Part shown: piece after piece, positions 38,120-46,674 of the stretch
How the letters are laid out: the number at the start of each line of letters is the position of its first letter
How positions within the stretch are numbered: the first letter of the stretch is position 1
Assembly (NCBI RefSeq): GCF_004363315.1
Contig: NZ_SNYL01000002.1
Coordinates: 62,001 to 126,000 of the forward strand
DNA from: Tepidicella xavieri
Lineage (GTDB): Bacteria; Pseudomonadota; Gammaproteobacteria; Burkholderiales; Burkholderiaceae_C
DNA length: 64,000 bases
Direction of reading: 5' to 3'
Notes under the pieces: generated by a model
The model's input: the letters and a program-made list of their open reading frames with translations, nothing else
Told to the model about the DNA's origin: nothing
The model's database searches: none
Translations under genes and position numbers: made by a program

Positions 38120-39160
38120 TCACAGACCTTTGGCTTTGAGGGCGGCGTCCAGCCGCGGGAAAACGCGCCGGGCATTGCCCTCGAACACTTTGAAGCGCTG
38201 CTCCTCGGTCAGGTGCGGCGTGGCCAGGATGTAGCGCTTGGTGTCGTCGTAGTGGTGGCCGGTTTCGGGGTCGATGCCGCGCACGGCGCCAATCATCTCG
38301 CTGGCAAACAGGATGTTGTCCACGGGGATGACCTGGGTCAGCAAATCGATGCCGGGCTGGTGATAGACGCAGGTGTCGAAAAACACGTTGTTGAGCAGAT
38401 GGTCTTTGAGCAGCGGCTTTTTCATCTCTTGCGCCAGCCCGCGGAAGCGGCCCCAGTGATACGGGACGGCGCCGCCACCGTGCGGAATGAGGAACTTCAG
38501 GGTCGGAAAATCCTTGAAGAGATCCCCCTGAATCAGCTGCATGAAGGCGGTGGTGTCGGCATTCAGGTAATGCGCGCCCGTGGTGTGGAAGCAGGCATTG
38601 CAACTGGTGGAGACGTGAATCATGGCCGGGATGTCGTACTCCACCATGACTTCGTAAATCGGATACCACCAACGGTCGGTCAAGGGGGGCTCTTTCCAGT
38701 GGCCTCCCGAGGGGTCCGGGTTGAGGTTGATGCCGACGAAACCGTACTGCTCGACACACTTGCGCAGCTCTGGGATGCAGGTGCGGGGATCGACGCCGGG
38801 CGACTGCGGCAACATGGCCGCGCCGATGAAATGATCGGGGAAGAGCTGGCTGACGCGGTGGCACAGCTCGTTGCAGATGGCCGCCCATGCCGCGGAGGTG
38901 TTGAAGTCCCCAATGTGGTGGGCCATGAAGCTGGCCCGGGGGCTGAAGATGGTCAGATCACTGCCGCGCTCGCGCATCTTGGCCAACTGGTTGGTCTCGA
39001 TGGACTCGCGGATCTCGTCGTCACTGATGCGCAGCGCCTTGGGATCGGCGCACAGGCTTGGGTCTTTCAAGGCAGCGATTTGCAAATCTCGCCACGCCCC
39101 CAGGGCCGCCGGAGCCGTGGTGTAGTGGCCATGAACGTCGATGATCAGGGGTTTGCGCAT
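38120..39160 (-). CDS. ligJ: 4-oxalomesaconate hydratase
   Basis: A 346-residue amidohydrolase-2 family enzyme (PmdE) starting [20 protein letters not shown]. Metal-binding IDVHGHY, the long [30 protein letters not shown] segment and [19 protein letters not shown] are typical of LigJ. It adds water to 4-oxalomesaconate to give 4-carboxy-4-hydroxy-2-oxoadipate. It precedes ligK by 23 bases and is the first enzyme gene of the operon. Confidence 0.94.
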   Translation of the reverse strand: MRKPLIIDVHGHYTTAPAALGAWRDLQIAALKDPSLCADPKALRISDDEIRESIETNQLAKMRERGSDLTIFSPRASFMAHHIGDFNTSAAWAAICNELCHRVSQLFPDHFIGAAMLPQSPGVDPRTCIPELRKCVEQYGFVGINLNPDPSGGHWKEPPLTDRWWYPIYEVMVEYDIPAMIHVSTSCNACFHTTGAHYLNADTTAFMQLIQGDLFKDFPTLKFLIPHGGGAVPYHWGRFRGLAQEMKKPLLKDHLLNNVFFDTCVYHQPGIDLLTQVIPVDNILFASEMIGAVRGIDPETGHHYDDTKRYILATPHLTEEQRFKVFEGNARRVFPRLDAALKAKGL

Positions 39161-39192
39161 GGTTGTCCTCGGAACGAATCAAATCGGATGGG

Positions 39193-39885
39193 TCAGGCGG
39201 GCTCCATGCCCTGGCGGCGCTTGGCGGCAGCGGCGTCAGGGCCGGCCATGAAGGCCAGGCATTGACGCACGGCTTCGGGTTGCAGGCTCGATGCGGCCAC
39301 CCCACCCGCAAACACGGTCTCGATGGCCACCTCGGGCGGCAAGTCTCCCAGCAGGGTGATGCCGGGGACATGCAGCATCTCGCTGCGCTGCTGAAAACCC
39401 AGCTCCACCTCGCCGGTGGCCACGAGCGAGGCCACGGCCACGCCCGGCGGCGGGGTGACGATGCGTGGGCGGATGGCATCCATGATGCCCCAGCGCTCGA
39501 ACAATGCCGCCAGCGCCACCCCGCTGGGTCCGGTGGAATAGCCAATGGAACGGGCCGCGCACACCGCCTGCCGCAAGGCGGCCTCGGTGGAAACGTCGGG
39601 CAGCACGGCCCCTTGGCGCACAGCCACGGCCACGGCAGAGCGCATCAAATCGACCCGGCTGCCCGCCAGCACATGCCCTGAAGCCATCAAGCGCTCCAAC
39701 GCATCGGCCGCCAGAAACACGGCATCGAACCGTTCGCCGGCCTGCACACGGCGGGCCGCATCCACCCCACCAACCGATTCGACCGCCACTTCCACCCCCG
39801 TGCGCTCCCGGTAGGCTTGCGCCAGCTCGGCCAACACTTGGCGGGTGGCCATGGAGGAGATGGCAGTCAGTCGGGTGGGTGTCAT
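39193..39885 (-). CDS. ModA-like substrate-binding-domain protein
   Basis: A 230-residue protein of the type 2 periplasmic-binding fold (SBP_bac_11 / molybdate-binding group), starting MTPTRLTAISSMATRQVLAEL. Typical stretches are ERFDAVFLAADALERLMASGHVL, YSTGPSGVALAALFERWGI and QRSEMLHVPGITLLGDLPPE. No signal peptide is visible, so it may act in the cytoplasm as a sensor or binding protein rather than as part of a transporter. It stands at the head of the lig operon (32 bases before ligJ), where Comamonas has pmdU and pmdK. A role in the pathway is unproven. Confidence 0.72.
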   Translation of the reverse strand: MTPTRLTAISSMATRQVLAELAQAYRERTGVEVAVESVGGVDAARRVQAGERFDAVFLAADALERLMASGHVLAGSRVDLMRSAVAVAVRQGAVLPDVSTEAALRQAVCAARSIGYSTGPSGVALAALFERWGIMDAIRPRIVTPPPGVAVASLVATGEVELGFQQRSEMLHVPGITLLGDLPPEVAIETVFAGGVAASSLQPEAVRQCLAFMAGPDAAAAKRRQGMEPA

Positions 39886-40016
39886 GAACCGTGTGCGGCA
39901 ACAGGCTGGCAGATGCATCGATTGTGGCCAACGCCCTGTGCCGCCACAAGCCCGAGCGGCATCTATCAGCTATAAAAATTTGGCATTTCTCAAGCGTGGC
40001 TATTTACAATCCTTCC

Positions 40017-40970
40017 ATGGATCTGAAGCAACTCGAATACTTCGTGCGCGTGGCCGAAATGGGCAGCTTCACCCGGGCCGCCGCAGCGCTGCAAGTGGCA
40101 CAACCGGCATTGAGCCGGCAAGTGCGCCTGCTGGAGGTGGAGCTGCGCCAGACGCTGCTGCTGCGGAACGGCCGCGGCGCCATCCCGACCGAGGCCGGCA
40201 AGCTGCTGCTGGATCATGGACGCGGCATCCTGCATCAGGTGGAGCGGGCGCGCGAGGAGATGGGCCGCGTGCGCGGGGCGCTCGCCGGCCGCGTGGCCAT
40301 CGGCTTGCCCCCGACCATGGCCCGCCTGCTCACCGTGCCGTTGACCCGGGCCTTTCGGCAACACATGCCGCAAGCCCAACTGTCCATCACGGAAGGGTTG
40401 TCGGCCAGCATGGCGCAAGCCGTGGCCGATGGACGTCTGGACCTGGCGGTGCTCTACAACGCCCCGCCCATGACCGACATCGACCTGCAGCCCCTGTTCG
40501 ACGAGATGCTGGCGCTGGTCGAAGCACGCCCGGCCGGCTTGCCGGAAGATCCGCCGCCCGACCCGATCACCCTGACCGAACTGTCGCGCCGGCCTTTGGT
40601 CATACCGAGCCGACCGAATGCGGTGCGCATGCTCGTCGAGACGGCCATGGCCCAACGGGGGCTGCGCCCGACCATCGCGCTGGAAATCGATGGCGTGGGC
40701 GCCATCCTGGACCTGGTCGCCGAGGGCATGGGCTGTGCCGTGCTCTCTCCCCATGCCGTGGCCAGCACGGTGCGGCCATCGGCCTACACGGTGCGGCCGA
40801 TCGAGCAGCCGCCGCTGACCATCCGGGTGTGGCTGGGCACGAGTTCCCAACGCCCCACCACCCTCACCCAGCAAGCGGCCATGGATTTGATCCGTCAGGC
40901 CTGCGCCCCGCTGGCGCCCCAGCGCACAACCGCTTGCCCGGTCATGCCGGAGCCGGATGCAGCAGGGTAA
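40017..40970 (+). CDS. LysR-family transcriptional regulator (divergent from the lig operon)
   Basis: A 317-residue regulator starting MDLKQLEYFVRVAEMGSFTRAAAALQVAQPALSRQVRLLE, a classic LysR winged helix. The effector domain has the LSITEGLSASMAQAVADGRLDLAVLY pattern of the CbL/NAC subgroup. It is divergent from the ModA-like gene and lig operon (131-base gap), a position equivalent to pmdR in Comamonas. I infer that it controls the protocatechuate operon. Confidence 0.88.
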   Translation: MDLKQLEYFVRVAEMGSFTRAAAALQVAQPALSRQVRLLEVELRQTLLLRNGRGAIPTEAGKLLLDHGRGILHQVERAREEMGRVRGALAGRVAIGLPPTMARLLTVPLTRAFRQHMPQAQLSITEGLSASMAQAVADGRLDLAVLYNAPPMTDIDLQPLFDEMLALVEARPAGLPEDPPPDPITLTELSRRPLVIPSRPNAVRMLVETAMAQRGLRPTIALEIDGVGAILDLVAEGMGCAVLSPHAVASTVRPSAYTVRPIEQPPLTIRVWLGTSSQRPTTLTQQAAMDLIRQACAPLAPQRTTACPVMPEPDAAG

Positions 40971-40999
40971 GCCGGGACAAGCCAGAATACGCCGGCCAA

Positions 41000-41914
41000 T
41001 CAGCCCTTGCCCCGCGCGGCCAACAAACCGTCGGCATATGACTGCCAAGGTTCGCGGCGACCATCCGCCGGGATGTGCCCGGCGCGGGCCTGGGCGGCCA
41101 CCCAGTCGTGCTTCTCGGCCGTGGCGGCAGCCATCCACGGCTCGAAACCGGCTTCCCGCACCGTCTGCGCCACCTCGCGCATTTCCTCGGCGCGCCGTCG
41201 GCCGTGCTGGGCCACGCGGCTGAAGAAATAGCCGCCTTGCTGGGTCCAGTCGATGCCGGGGAACGTCTCCTGCAAGGTGGCGATCATGGCCGCTTCCACC
41301 CCATAGTGGCGCGCGGCGCTGTAGCTCTCGATCACCAAAGCTTCCAGCCCTTTGATGAGGATGCTGCGACACATCTTGGTGGCCGAGGCCACGCCGATGC
41401 GCGGCGAAACCACCTCCACATCCATGCCCCAGGCACGCAGCACGGGCGCCAGGCGGTCGGCCTGGGGTCCACCCAGCAGCATGGGAACGCGGATGCCATA
41501 GGGGGGCACCGACGTCATCACACCCGCTTCCACATAACGGCCGCCGGCCACCTCCACCACAGCGGCCGCCCGCTGCTTGATGCCTGGCGAGGCCGAATTC
41601 AGATCGAGCAGCCAACTGCCGGGGCGCAGATGCGGGGCCACGGCCTCGGCCACCGTCAGCGCCTGGGAGGCCGTGACGGCGGAAATCACCAGATCACTCT
41701 GGCGCGCCAGCTCTGCGGCCGAGGCGCAAGCCGCCACCCCTTGCGCCGCCGCGTGCGCCCGCTCGGCCTCGGCCACTTCGGGCTGGGCAAACTTCAAGTC
41801 CCAGGCCCCGACCCAGGGCAGATCGAACGCGCGCAGCGCCTGCCCGAAGATCTTCCCCACCTCACCATAACCGATGAGGCCGACACACTGCACCGGACGC
41901 TCCATCGGCTCCAT
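41000..41914 (-). CDS. NAD(P)-dependent beta-hydroxyacid dehydrogenase-like protein (6PGDH-like, DUF1932)
   Basis: A 304-residue protein. The N-terminal Rossmann loop is GLIGYGEVGKIFGQALR, and a C-terminal helical DUF1932-like domain (~200-290) has AAMIATLQETFPGIDW. Conserved LLDLNSASPGIKQRAA resembles the substrate loop of 6-phosphogluconate/hydroxyisobutyrate-type dehydrogenases, and ATKMCRSILIKGLEAL carries the expected catalytic lysine region. The substrate is unknown. Its ATG overlaps the TRAP large-permease stop by one base, so the product probably acts on an imported compound or its metabolite. Confidence 0.78.
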   Translation of the reverse strand: MEPMERPVQCVGLIGYGEVGKIFGQALRAFDLPWVGAWDLKFAQPEVAEAERAHAAAQGVAACASAAELARQSDLVISAVTASQALTVAEAVAPHLRPGSWLLDLNSASPGIKQRAAAVVEVAGGRYVEAGVMTSVPPYGIRVPMLLGGPQADRLAPVLRAWGMDVEVVSPRIGVASATKMCRSILIKGLEALVIESYSAARHYGVEAAMIATLQETFPGIDWTQQGGYFFSRVAQHGRRRAEEMREVAQTVREAGFEPWMAAATAEKHDWVAAQARAGHIPADGRREPWQSYADGLLAARGKG

Positions 41915-43230
41915 CAGAGACGCAGCACAAACAGCGTGATGGCCGGGAAGGCCGCCAGAATGGCGGTGCGCACCAGATCGCTGATGACGAAGGGCGTGAC
42001 GCCACGGTAGGTGTGCGTGATCGGGATGCCCTTGGCCATGTTGTTGATCACGAACAGGTTCATGCCCACTGGCGGTGTGATCAGCCCCACCTCCACCACG
42101 ATCAGCACCAGGATGCCGAACCAGATCGCCGTCTCCTCAGGCGTCAGGCCGAAATCCAGCCCCATGATCATGGGAAAGAAGATCGGGATGGTCAGCAGGA
42201 TCATGGACAACGAGTCCATTACACAGCCGAGCAGCAGATAGATCAGCAGCACCGAAGCCAGCACCAGCCACGGGCTCATGCCCAGGTCCAGCACCCACTG
42301 GGCCAACTCCTGCGGCAGTTGCGAAAGCGCCAGGAACGTGTTGTAGAGCCCCGCGCCCAGCACGATCATGAAGATCATGCCCGTGGCCAGCGCCGTGCCC
42401 AAAATGGCGTCGCGCAGCGTGCGCCGGTTCAGGCCACCGGCCGCCCAAGCGGCCACGCCCGTGCCAAACGCCCCGACCGCCGCCCCTTCGGTGGGCGTGA
42501 ACAGGCCGGTGTAGATACCGCCGACCACCGCCAGGAAGATGACGATCACCGGCCACGTCTTGGCCGTGGCTTTCCACCGTTCCTTCATCGGCACGGGGGC
42601 CATCTTGCCCGCGCTGTCGGGCTTGAGGCGCACATACACGGCAATCACGATCATGTAGCCAATCGCCGCCAGAATGCCCGGCACGAACGCCGCCAGGAAC
42701 AGCTTGGCAATGTTCTGCTCGGTGAGGATGGCGTAAATCACCAGCACCACCGAAGGCGGAATCAAGATGCCCAGCGTCCCGCCCGCGGCCAGACAGGCGG
42801 TGGACAACGCCCCGGAATAGCCCGCCCGGCGCAGTTCGGGCAAAGCCACTTGACCCATGGTGGCCGCCGTGGCCAGCGACGAGCCACAGATCGCGCCGAA
42901 ACCGGCGCAAGCCCCCACCGCCGCCATGGCCACGCCGCCCTTGCGGTGCCCGATCCAGGCCTCGGCCGCCTTGAACAGCGCCTGCGACAGCCCGCCCAAC
43001 GCGGCAAACTGCCCCATCAGCAGAAACAGCGGGATGACCGACAGCGAGTAGTTGGAAAACGTGCTGTAAGTGACCTGCTTGAGCTGGTTGAGGATGGGTA
43101 TGGGCGTGCCATAAATGAAATACGCCCCCACCAGCCCGCACAAGGCCATGGCCAGACCGATAGGCACCCGGATGAAGATCAGCGCCAGCAGAACAGGGAA
43201 CGACCACGCGGCCAGTTCGATTCCGGACAT
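41914..43230 (-). CDS. TRAP transporter large permease (DctM type)
   Basis: A 438-residue polytopic protein starting MSGIELAAWSFPVLLALIFIRVPIGLAMALCG. Typical DctM stretches are LSVIPLFLLMGQFAALGGLSQALF, GFGAICGSSLATAATMGQVALPELRRAGY, GTLGILIPPSVVLVIYA and LLGCVMDSLSMILLTIPIFFP. It forms the ion-driven transport channel of a TRAP importer. It starts one base before the small-permease stop, so the three TRAP genes are in P-Q-M order on one strand. Confidence 0.93.
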   Translation of the reverse strand: MSGIELAAWSFPVLLALIFIRVPIGLAMALCGLVGAYFIYGTPIPILNQLKQVTYSTFSNYSLSVIPLFLLMGQFAALGGLSQALFKAAEAWIGHRKGGVAMAAVGACAGFGAICGSSLATAATMGQVALPELRRAGYSGALSTACLAAGGTLGILIPPSVVLVIYAILTEQNIAKLFLAAFVPGILAAIGYMIVIAVYVRLKPDSAGKMAPVPMKERWKATAKTWPVIVIFLAVVGGIYTGLFTPTEGAAVGAFGTGVAAWAAGGLNRRTLRDAILGTALATGMIFMIVLGAGLYNTFLALSQLPQELAQWVLDLGMSPWLVLASVLLIYLLLGCVMDSLSMILLTIPIFFPMIMGLDFGLTPEETAIWFGILVLIVVEVGLITPPVGMNLFVINNMAKGIPITHTYRGVTPFVISDLVRTAILAAFPAITLFVLRL

Positions 43231-43231
43231 C

Positions 43232-43753
43232 TCAATGTTCCTTTGCTTCTTCAACGGGCCAACCGGCGGGATAAGACGCCAGGCCAAACATGATGAGGTT
43301 TTTCGCGATGTAGGCCAGGCAGCCGATCACGGCGCCCACCAAGCACAGGGCATAGGCCCACCACACCGGCATCTGCAAGATGAAGGTGGACTCCATGTAC
43401 ATGCGCTTTTCCAGCATGCCTTCCCACAGGCGCCAGGTCAGCACCAGCCATAAAGCCAGCATCAGCAGATCGCTCAGCGTCACGACGGCGCGCTTGGCCC
43501 AGCCAGGCAAGTGGGAATAGAGGATGTCCACCGTCGCGTGGCCACCGCGCAGGTAAGTCCAGGGCAGGAAAAAAAAGACCGCCACGGCCGTGCCGATTTC
43601 GACCAGTTCGAAATCGCCGGGCACCGGCCCCAGCCCGACATCGATCAGCGCCCGGCCACTGACGCTGGCCACGATCATCAGCGTGAGCAGCACCAGCAAG
43701 ATACCGCCCATGATGGCAGACCACTTGGCCAGCCGAAACACCCATGCAATCAT
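43232..43753 (-). CDS. TRAP transporter small permease (DctQ type)
   Basis: A 173-residue protein with four membrane segments, DctQ family. VSGRALIDVGLGPVPGDFELVEIG and FLPWTYLRGGHATVDILYSHLP are the family core. I chose the ATG at 43753; a TTG two codons upstream is possible. It lies between the binding protein and large-permease genes. Confidence 0.88.
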   Translation of the reverse strand: MIAWVFRLAKWSAIMGGILLVLLTLMIVASVSGRALIDVGLGPVPGDFELVEIGTAVAVFFFLPWTYLRGGHATVDILYSHLPGWAKRAVVTLSDLLMLALWLVLTWRLWEGMLEKRMYMESTFILQMPVWWAYALCLVGAVIGCLAYIAKNLIMFGLASYPAGWPVEEAKEH

Positions 43754-43837
43754 GTTCAAGACCTCAATTGCAGAACAGGCAGGGTCGCCCCTGCCTGCGT
43801 TGTCCCCTCTGCTACGAGTGGGCTCAAACGAGAGAGT

Positions 43838-44878
43838 TTACTTCCCGCTGTGCTTGGCGATCAATGCCCGGGCCTCAGCTGCGAGTTTGGCGCCATCGAT
43901 GCCACGGCCACGCATCTCGTTGACCCAGTCGGCCTCCACCGAAGCGGCCGTTTCCAGGAAGCGGCGGGTTTCGGCTTCACCCAGCACCACGATGTTGTTG
44001 CCCGTCTTGCGGGCCTCTTCGTAAGCCGCCTTGTCGCCCTGGTCCATCGCCCGACCAAAGGCCGCCGAAAGCTCCAGACCGGAGTTGTTGTCAATGACTT
44101 TCTTCAGATCGGCCGGCAGGCGGTCATAGGTGTTGCGGTTCATGGCAAATGCGAAAGCCATGTTGTACAACCCCTTGTCGCCCGAGAAAGCGGTGTGGTT
44201 CTTCACGATTTCGGTCACCTTCACGCTGGGGGCCACTTCCCAGGGGATGGTGGTCCCATCGATGACGCCGCGCGACAGGGCTTCCGTGACGGCGGGCACA
44301 GGCATGCCCACCGGCGTGGCACCGAGTTTGACCAGCATGTTGTTGACGATGCGGGTGCCGCCACGGATCTTCATGCCGCGCAAGCTCTCCAGATGGGTGA
44401 TCGGGTTGCGGGTGTGGAACAGCCCGGGGCCATGGGTGTGCACGGCCAGCAGCTTGACGTCGCGAAACTCCTCGCTCGCGTGCTTTTGAACGAACTCCCA
44501 CGCCGCCTTGGAAGTGGCCTCCGCCGCACCCGGGCCGGATGGCGCGATGAACGGGATTTCGAACACCTCGGTGCGCACGAAGCGGTTCGGGGTGTATCCC
44601 AACACCGTCCAGATCACATCGACCACGCCATCCTTGGCCTGGTCATAGAGTTGCGGCGGCGTGCCCCCCATCTGCATGGCCGGGAAAATCTGCACGCGCA
44701 GACGGCCCTGAGACTCCTCCTCGATCTTCTTGGCCCACGGGGTGATGGCATTGGCCGGGATCGTCGCCTGCGGGGGCAGGAAATGGTGCAAGCGCAGCGT
44801 GACCGTCTGCGCCATCGCGCTGGCGGCCGTGAAGGCTGCGCACAACACGCCCAAGGTACGGAGTTTGAGCAGTTTCAT
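43838..44878 (-). CDS. TRAP transporter substrate-binding protein (DctP type)
   Basis: A 346-residue periplasmic protein with a signal peptide (residues 1-24, MKLLKLRTLGVLCAAFTAASAMA). Mature motifs are LRLHHFLPPQATIPANAITPWAKKIEEES and the ligand-carboxylate arginine region GMKIRGGTRIVNNMLVKLGATPVGMP. The neighbours (aromatic catabolism genes) suggest an aromatic or organic acid ligand, but the sequence does not settle this. A GGATCC-containing ribosome site precedes the ATG. Confidence 0.92.
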   Translation of the reverse strand: MKLLKLRTLGVLCAAFTAASAMAQTVTLRLHHFLPPQATIPANAITPWAKKIEEESQGRLRVQIFPAMQMGGTPPQLYDQAKDGVVDVIWTVLGYTPNRFVRTEVFEIPFIAPSGPGAAEATSKAAWEFVQKHASEEFRDVKLLAVHTHGPGLFHTRNPITHLESLRGMKIRGGTRIVNNMLVKLGATPVGMPVPAVTEALSRGVIDGTTIPWEVAPSVKVTEIVKNHTAFSGDKGLYNMAFAFAMNRNTYDRLPADLKKVIDNNSGLELSAAFGRAMDQGDKAAYEEARKTGNNIVVLGEAETRRFLETAASVEADWVNEMRGRGIDGAKLAAEARALIAKHSGK

Positions 44879-44934
44879 GGTTGGATCCTTTCCAAAGTCG
44901 TCGAGGAAGCGGCGCCAGGATGGCACAGGTCAAT

Positions 44935-44973
44935 GTTATTCAGCATAACCGGTGCATGCATAAAAATGCATAA
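44935..44973. promoter_or_regulatory. Candidate operator region upstream of the TRAP genes
   Basis: The region holds an inverted repeat, GTTAT-N5-ATAAC (44935-44949), and a tandem of the self-complementary hexamer ATGCAT separated by AAAA (44956-44971). It lies 57-95 bases before the TRAP binding-protein start. The remaining DNA (44974-45125) shows only a weak GC hairpin at 45102-45119 after the fumarylacetoacetase gene. Confidence 0.4.
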
Positions 44974-45125
44974 TGGTAACCCGAATACGAATCAGAACCC
45001 GCCATGCATGCGCCGCACTTCACTGTATGCCACCCTAAAGCCAGTCAAAAGGGAAGAAAGAAGCTATCTGATATAGCAAGACGGCATAGCCCAGGCAAAG
45101 CGCTGCCCCGCCGGGCAGCACCCTT

Positions 45126-46445
45126 TTAGGGCCGGGCCGGCAGCACCGTCCCCCAGCACTCGCCAAAGCCAATGCGGGCTGCGCCGGCCTTCTCGCACCA
45201 GCCGCGCAGGACCACGGCATCGCCGTCGAGCAAGAAGGTGCGGGATTCGCCATTGGGCAGTTGCAGCGGCTGCTTGCCGCCGAGCGTCAGCTCGATGAGG
45301 GCAGCGGCCTGGTCCAGCGTAGGGCCAGAGAGCGTGCCCGTGCCCAGCAAATCGCCGGGTTGCAGGTTGCAGCCGTTGACGGTGTGGTGCGTCACCATCT
45401 GCGCCACCGTCCAATAAGCGTGGCGATAGCTGGTGGCGCTGATGCGGGCATCGCGCAGTCCGGCTTCGCGCATGGCCTGGGTTTGCAGTCCCACTTCGAG
45501 CTGGATGTCGATGGCGCCCGCGGCCCGGTTGGCCGGACTGTCCAGATACGGCAGGGGCTGAGGATCGTCGGCCGGCCGCTCGAAGGCGGTGCGGTACGGG
45601 GCCAGCGCCTCCAGCGTCACCACCCAGGGGGAAATGCTGGTGGCAAAGTTTTTCGACAAAAATGGCCCCAGGGGTTGGTATTCCCAGCCCTGGATGTCGC
45701 GGGCCGACCAGTCGTTGAGCAGGCAGATGCCGAAGACGTGTGGCTCGGCTTCGGTGATGGCGATCGGATCGCCCAGCGCATTGCCGGTGCCGATGAACAC
45801 ACCCAGTTCCAGCTCGATGTCCAGGCGCTGGCTGGCACCCAGCACGGGTGCCTCGGCATCGGGCTTCTTGAGCTGGCCCTTGGGCCGGTGGAAAGCAGCC
45901 CCGGAGACGACGATGCTGGACGCCCGCCCATGGTAGCCAATCGGCACCCATTTGTAGTTGGGCAGCAGGGGGTTGTCGGGGCGGAACTGTTTGCCGATGT
46001 TGGTAGCGTGGTGGACCGAGGTGTAGAAGTCGGTGTAGTCGCCGATGCGGGCCGGCAGGTCGTATTCCGCCTCGGCCTGGGGCACCAGGCAGGCTTGCAG
46101 GGCGGCTTGCTGAGGGCTGCCCTCGCGCAGCGCCCGCGACAGCGCCAGGCGCAGCGCCGACCAGGCCCCCTGCCCCAGCGCCATCAAGGCGTTGAGCTTG
46201 TCCTGCGCACCGGCCTGGGCGGCCTGAGCGACGTCACCGGAGAACACGCCGGCCTGGGCCACGGCGGCCAGATCGACGATCTGCTCGCCAATGGCCACAC
46301 CGCCGCGCCAGGCCTCGGCAGAACCTCGGCGCCGAAACACGGCAAACGGCAGGTTCTGAATGGGGAAGTCGGTGCCGCTGCGGTTGGCCGAAGCCACCCA
46401 GCTGCGCAGCGCCGGATCGTGGGTTTCGTTGAGCAATGGGGTCAT
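45126..46445 (-). CDS. fahA: Fumarylacetoacetase
   Basis: A 439-residue enzyme of the full two-domain type. The N-terminal SH3-like domain has DFPIQNLPFAVFRRRG. The C-terminal catalytic domain has DYTDFYTSVHHATNIGKQFRP with a metal aspartate, DIELELGVFIGTGN with metal glutamates and LLNDWSARDIQGWEYQPLGPF. It hydrolyses fumarylacetoacetate to fumarate and acetoacetate, the last step of tyrosine/homogentisate breakdown. No homogentisate dioxygenase (cupin type) is nearby. It starts 7 bases after the DUF2783 gene. Confidence 0.94.
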   Translation of the reverse strand: MTPLLNETHDPALRSWVASANRSGTDFPIQNLPFAVFRRRGSAEAWRGGVAIGEQIVDLAAVAQAGVFSGDVAQAAQAGAQDKLNALMALGQGAWSALRLALSRALREGSPQQAALQACLVPQAEAEYDLPARIGDYTDFYTSVHHATNIGKQFRPDNPLLPNYKWVPIGYHGRASSIVVSGAAFHRPKGQLKKPDAEAPVLGASQRLDIELELGVFIGTGNALGDPIAITEAEPHVFGICLLNDWSARDIQGWEYQPLGPFLSKNFATSISPWVVTLEALAPYRTAFERPADDPQPLPYLDSPANRAAGAIDIQLEVGLQTQAMREAGLRDARISATSYRHAYWTVAQMVTHHTVNGCNLQPGDLLGTGTLSGPTLDQAAALIELTLGGKQPLQLPNGESRTFLLDGDAVVLRGWCEKAGAARIGFGECWGTVLPARP

Positions 46446-46452
46446 GTCGATG

Positions 46453-46659
46453 TCAAACGGGTGAGGCCAGGGTATTGTCGCGGGCCAGGGCGATGGCCTC
46501 GCGCAGCACCTCGCGGTCACCGATGTGGTTGCACAGAATCAGCACCAGCTTGGCCAGCATCATGTCGGCCTGCTCGTCGGTCAGGTCGCGCTGGGCATGG
46601 ATCAGCTCGGCGTAGAAAACGTCCTGATCGGGAATGTTGGGTTCACGGTTGAGTGCCAT
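46453..46659 (-). CDS. DUF2783-family small protein
   Basis: A 68-residue acidic protein (MALNREPNIPDQDVFYAELIHAQRDLTDEQADMMLAKLVLILCNHIGDREVLREAIALA). It matches what I know of DUF2783 proteins, which usually sit beside an FAD monooxygenase gene as here (15 bases downstream). The function is unknown; it may be a partner subunit or stabiliser. I take the ATG at 46659 rather than a TTG at 46665. Confidence 0.72.
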   Translation of the reverse strand: MALNREPNIPDQDVFYAELIHAQRDLTDEQADMMLAKLVLILCNHIGDREVLREAIALARDNTLASPV

Positions 46660-46674
46660 GGTCAATCTCGCTTT

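Noticed and set aside
45102-45119. Terminator after fumarylacetoacetase
   Set aside because: A 7-pair GC stem exists, but on the minus strand it is followed by GCTTTG rather than a T run.
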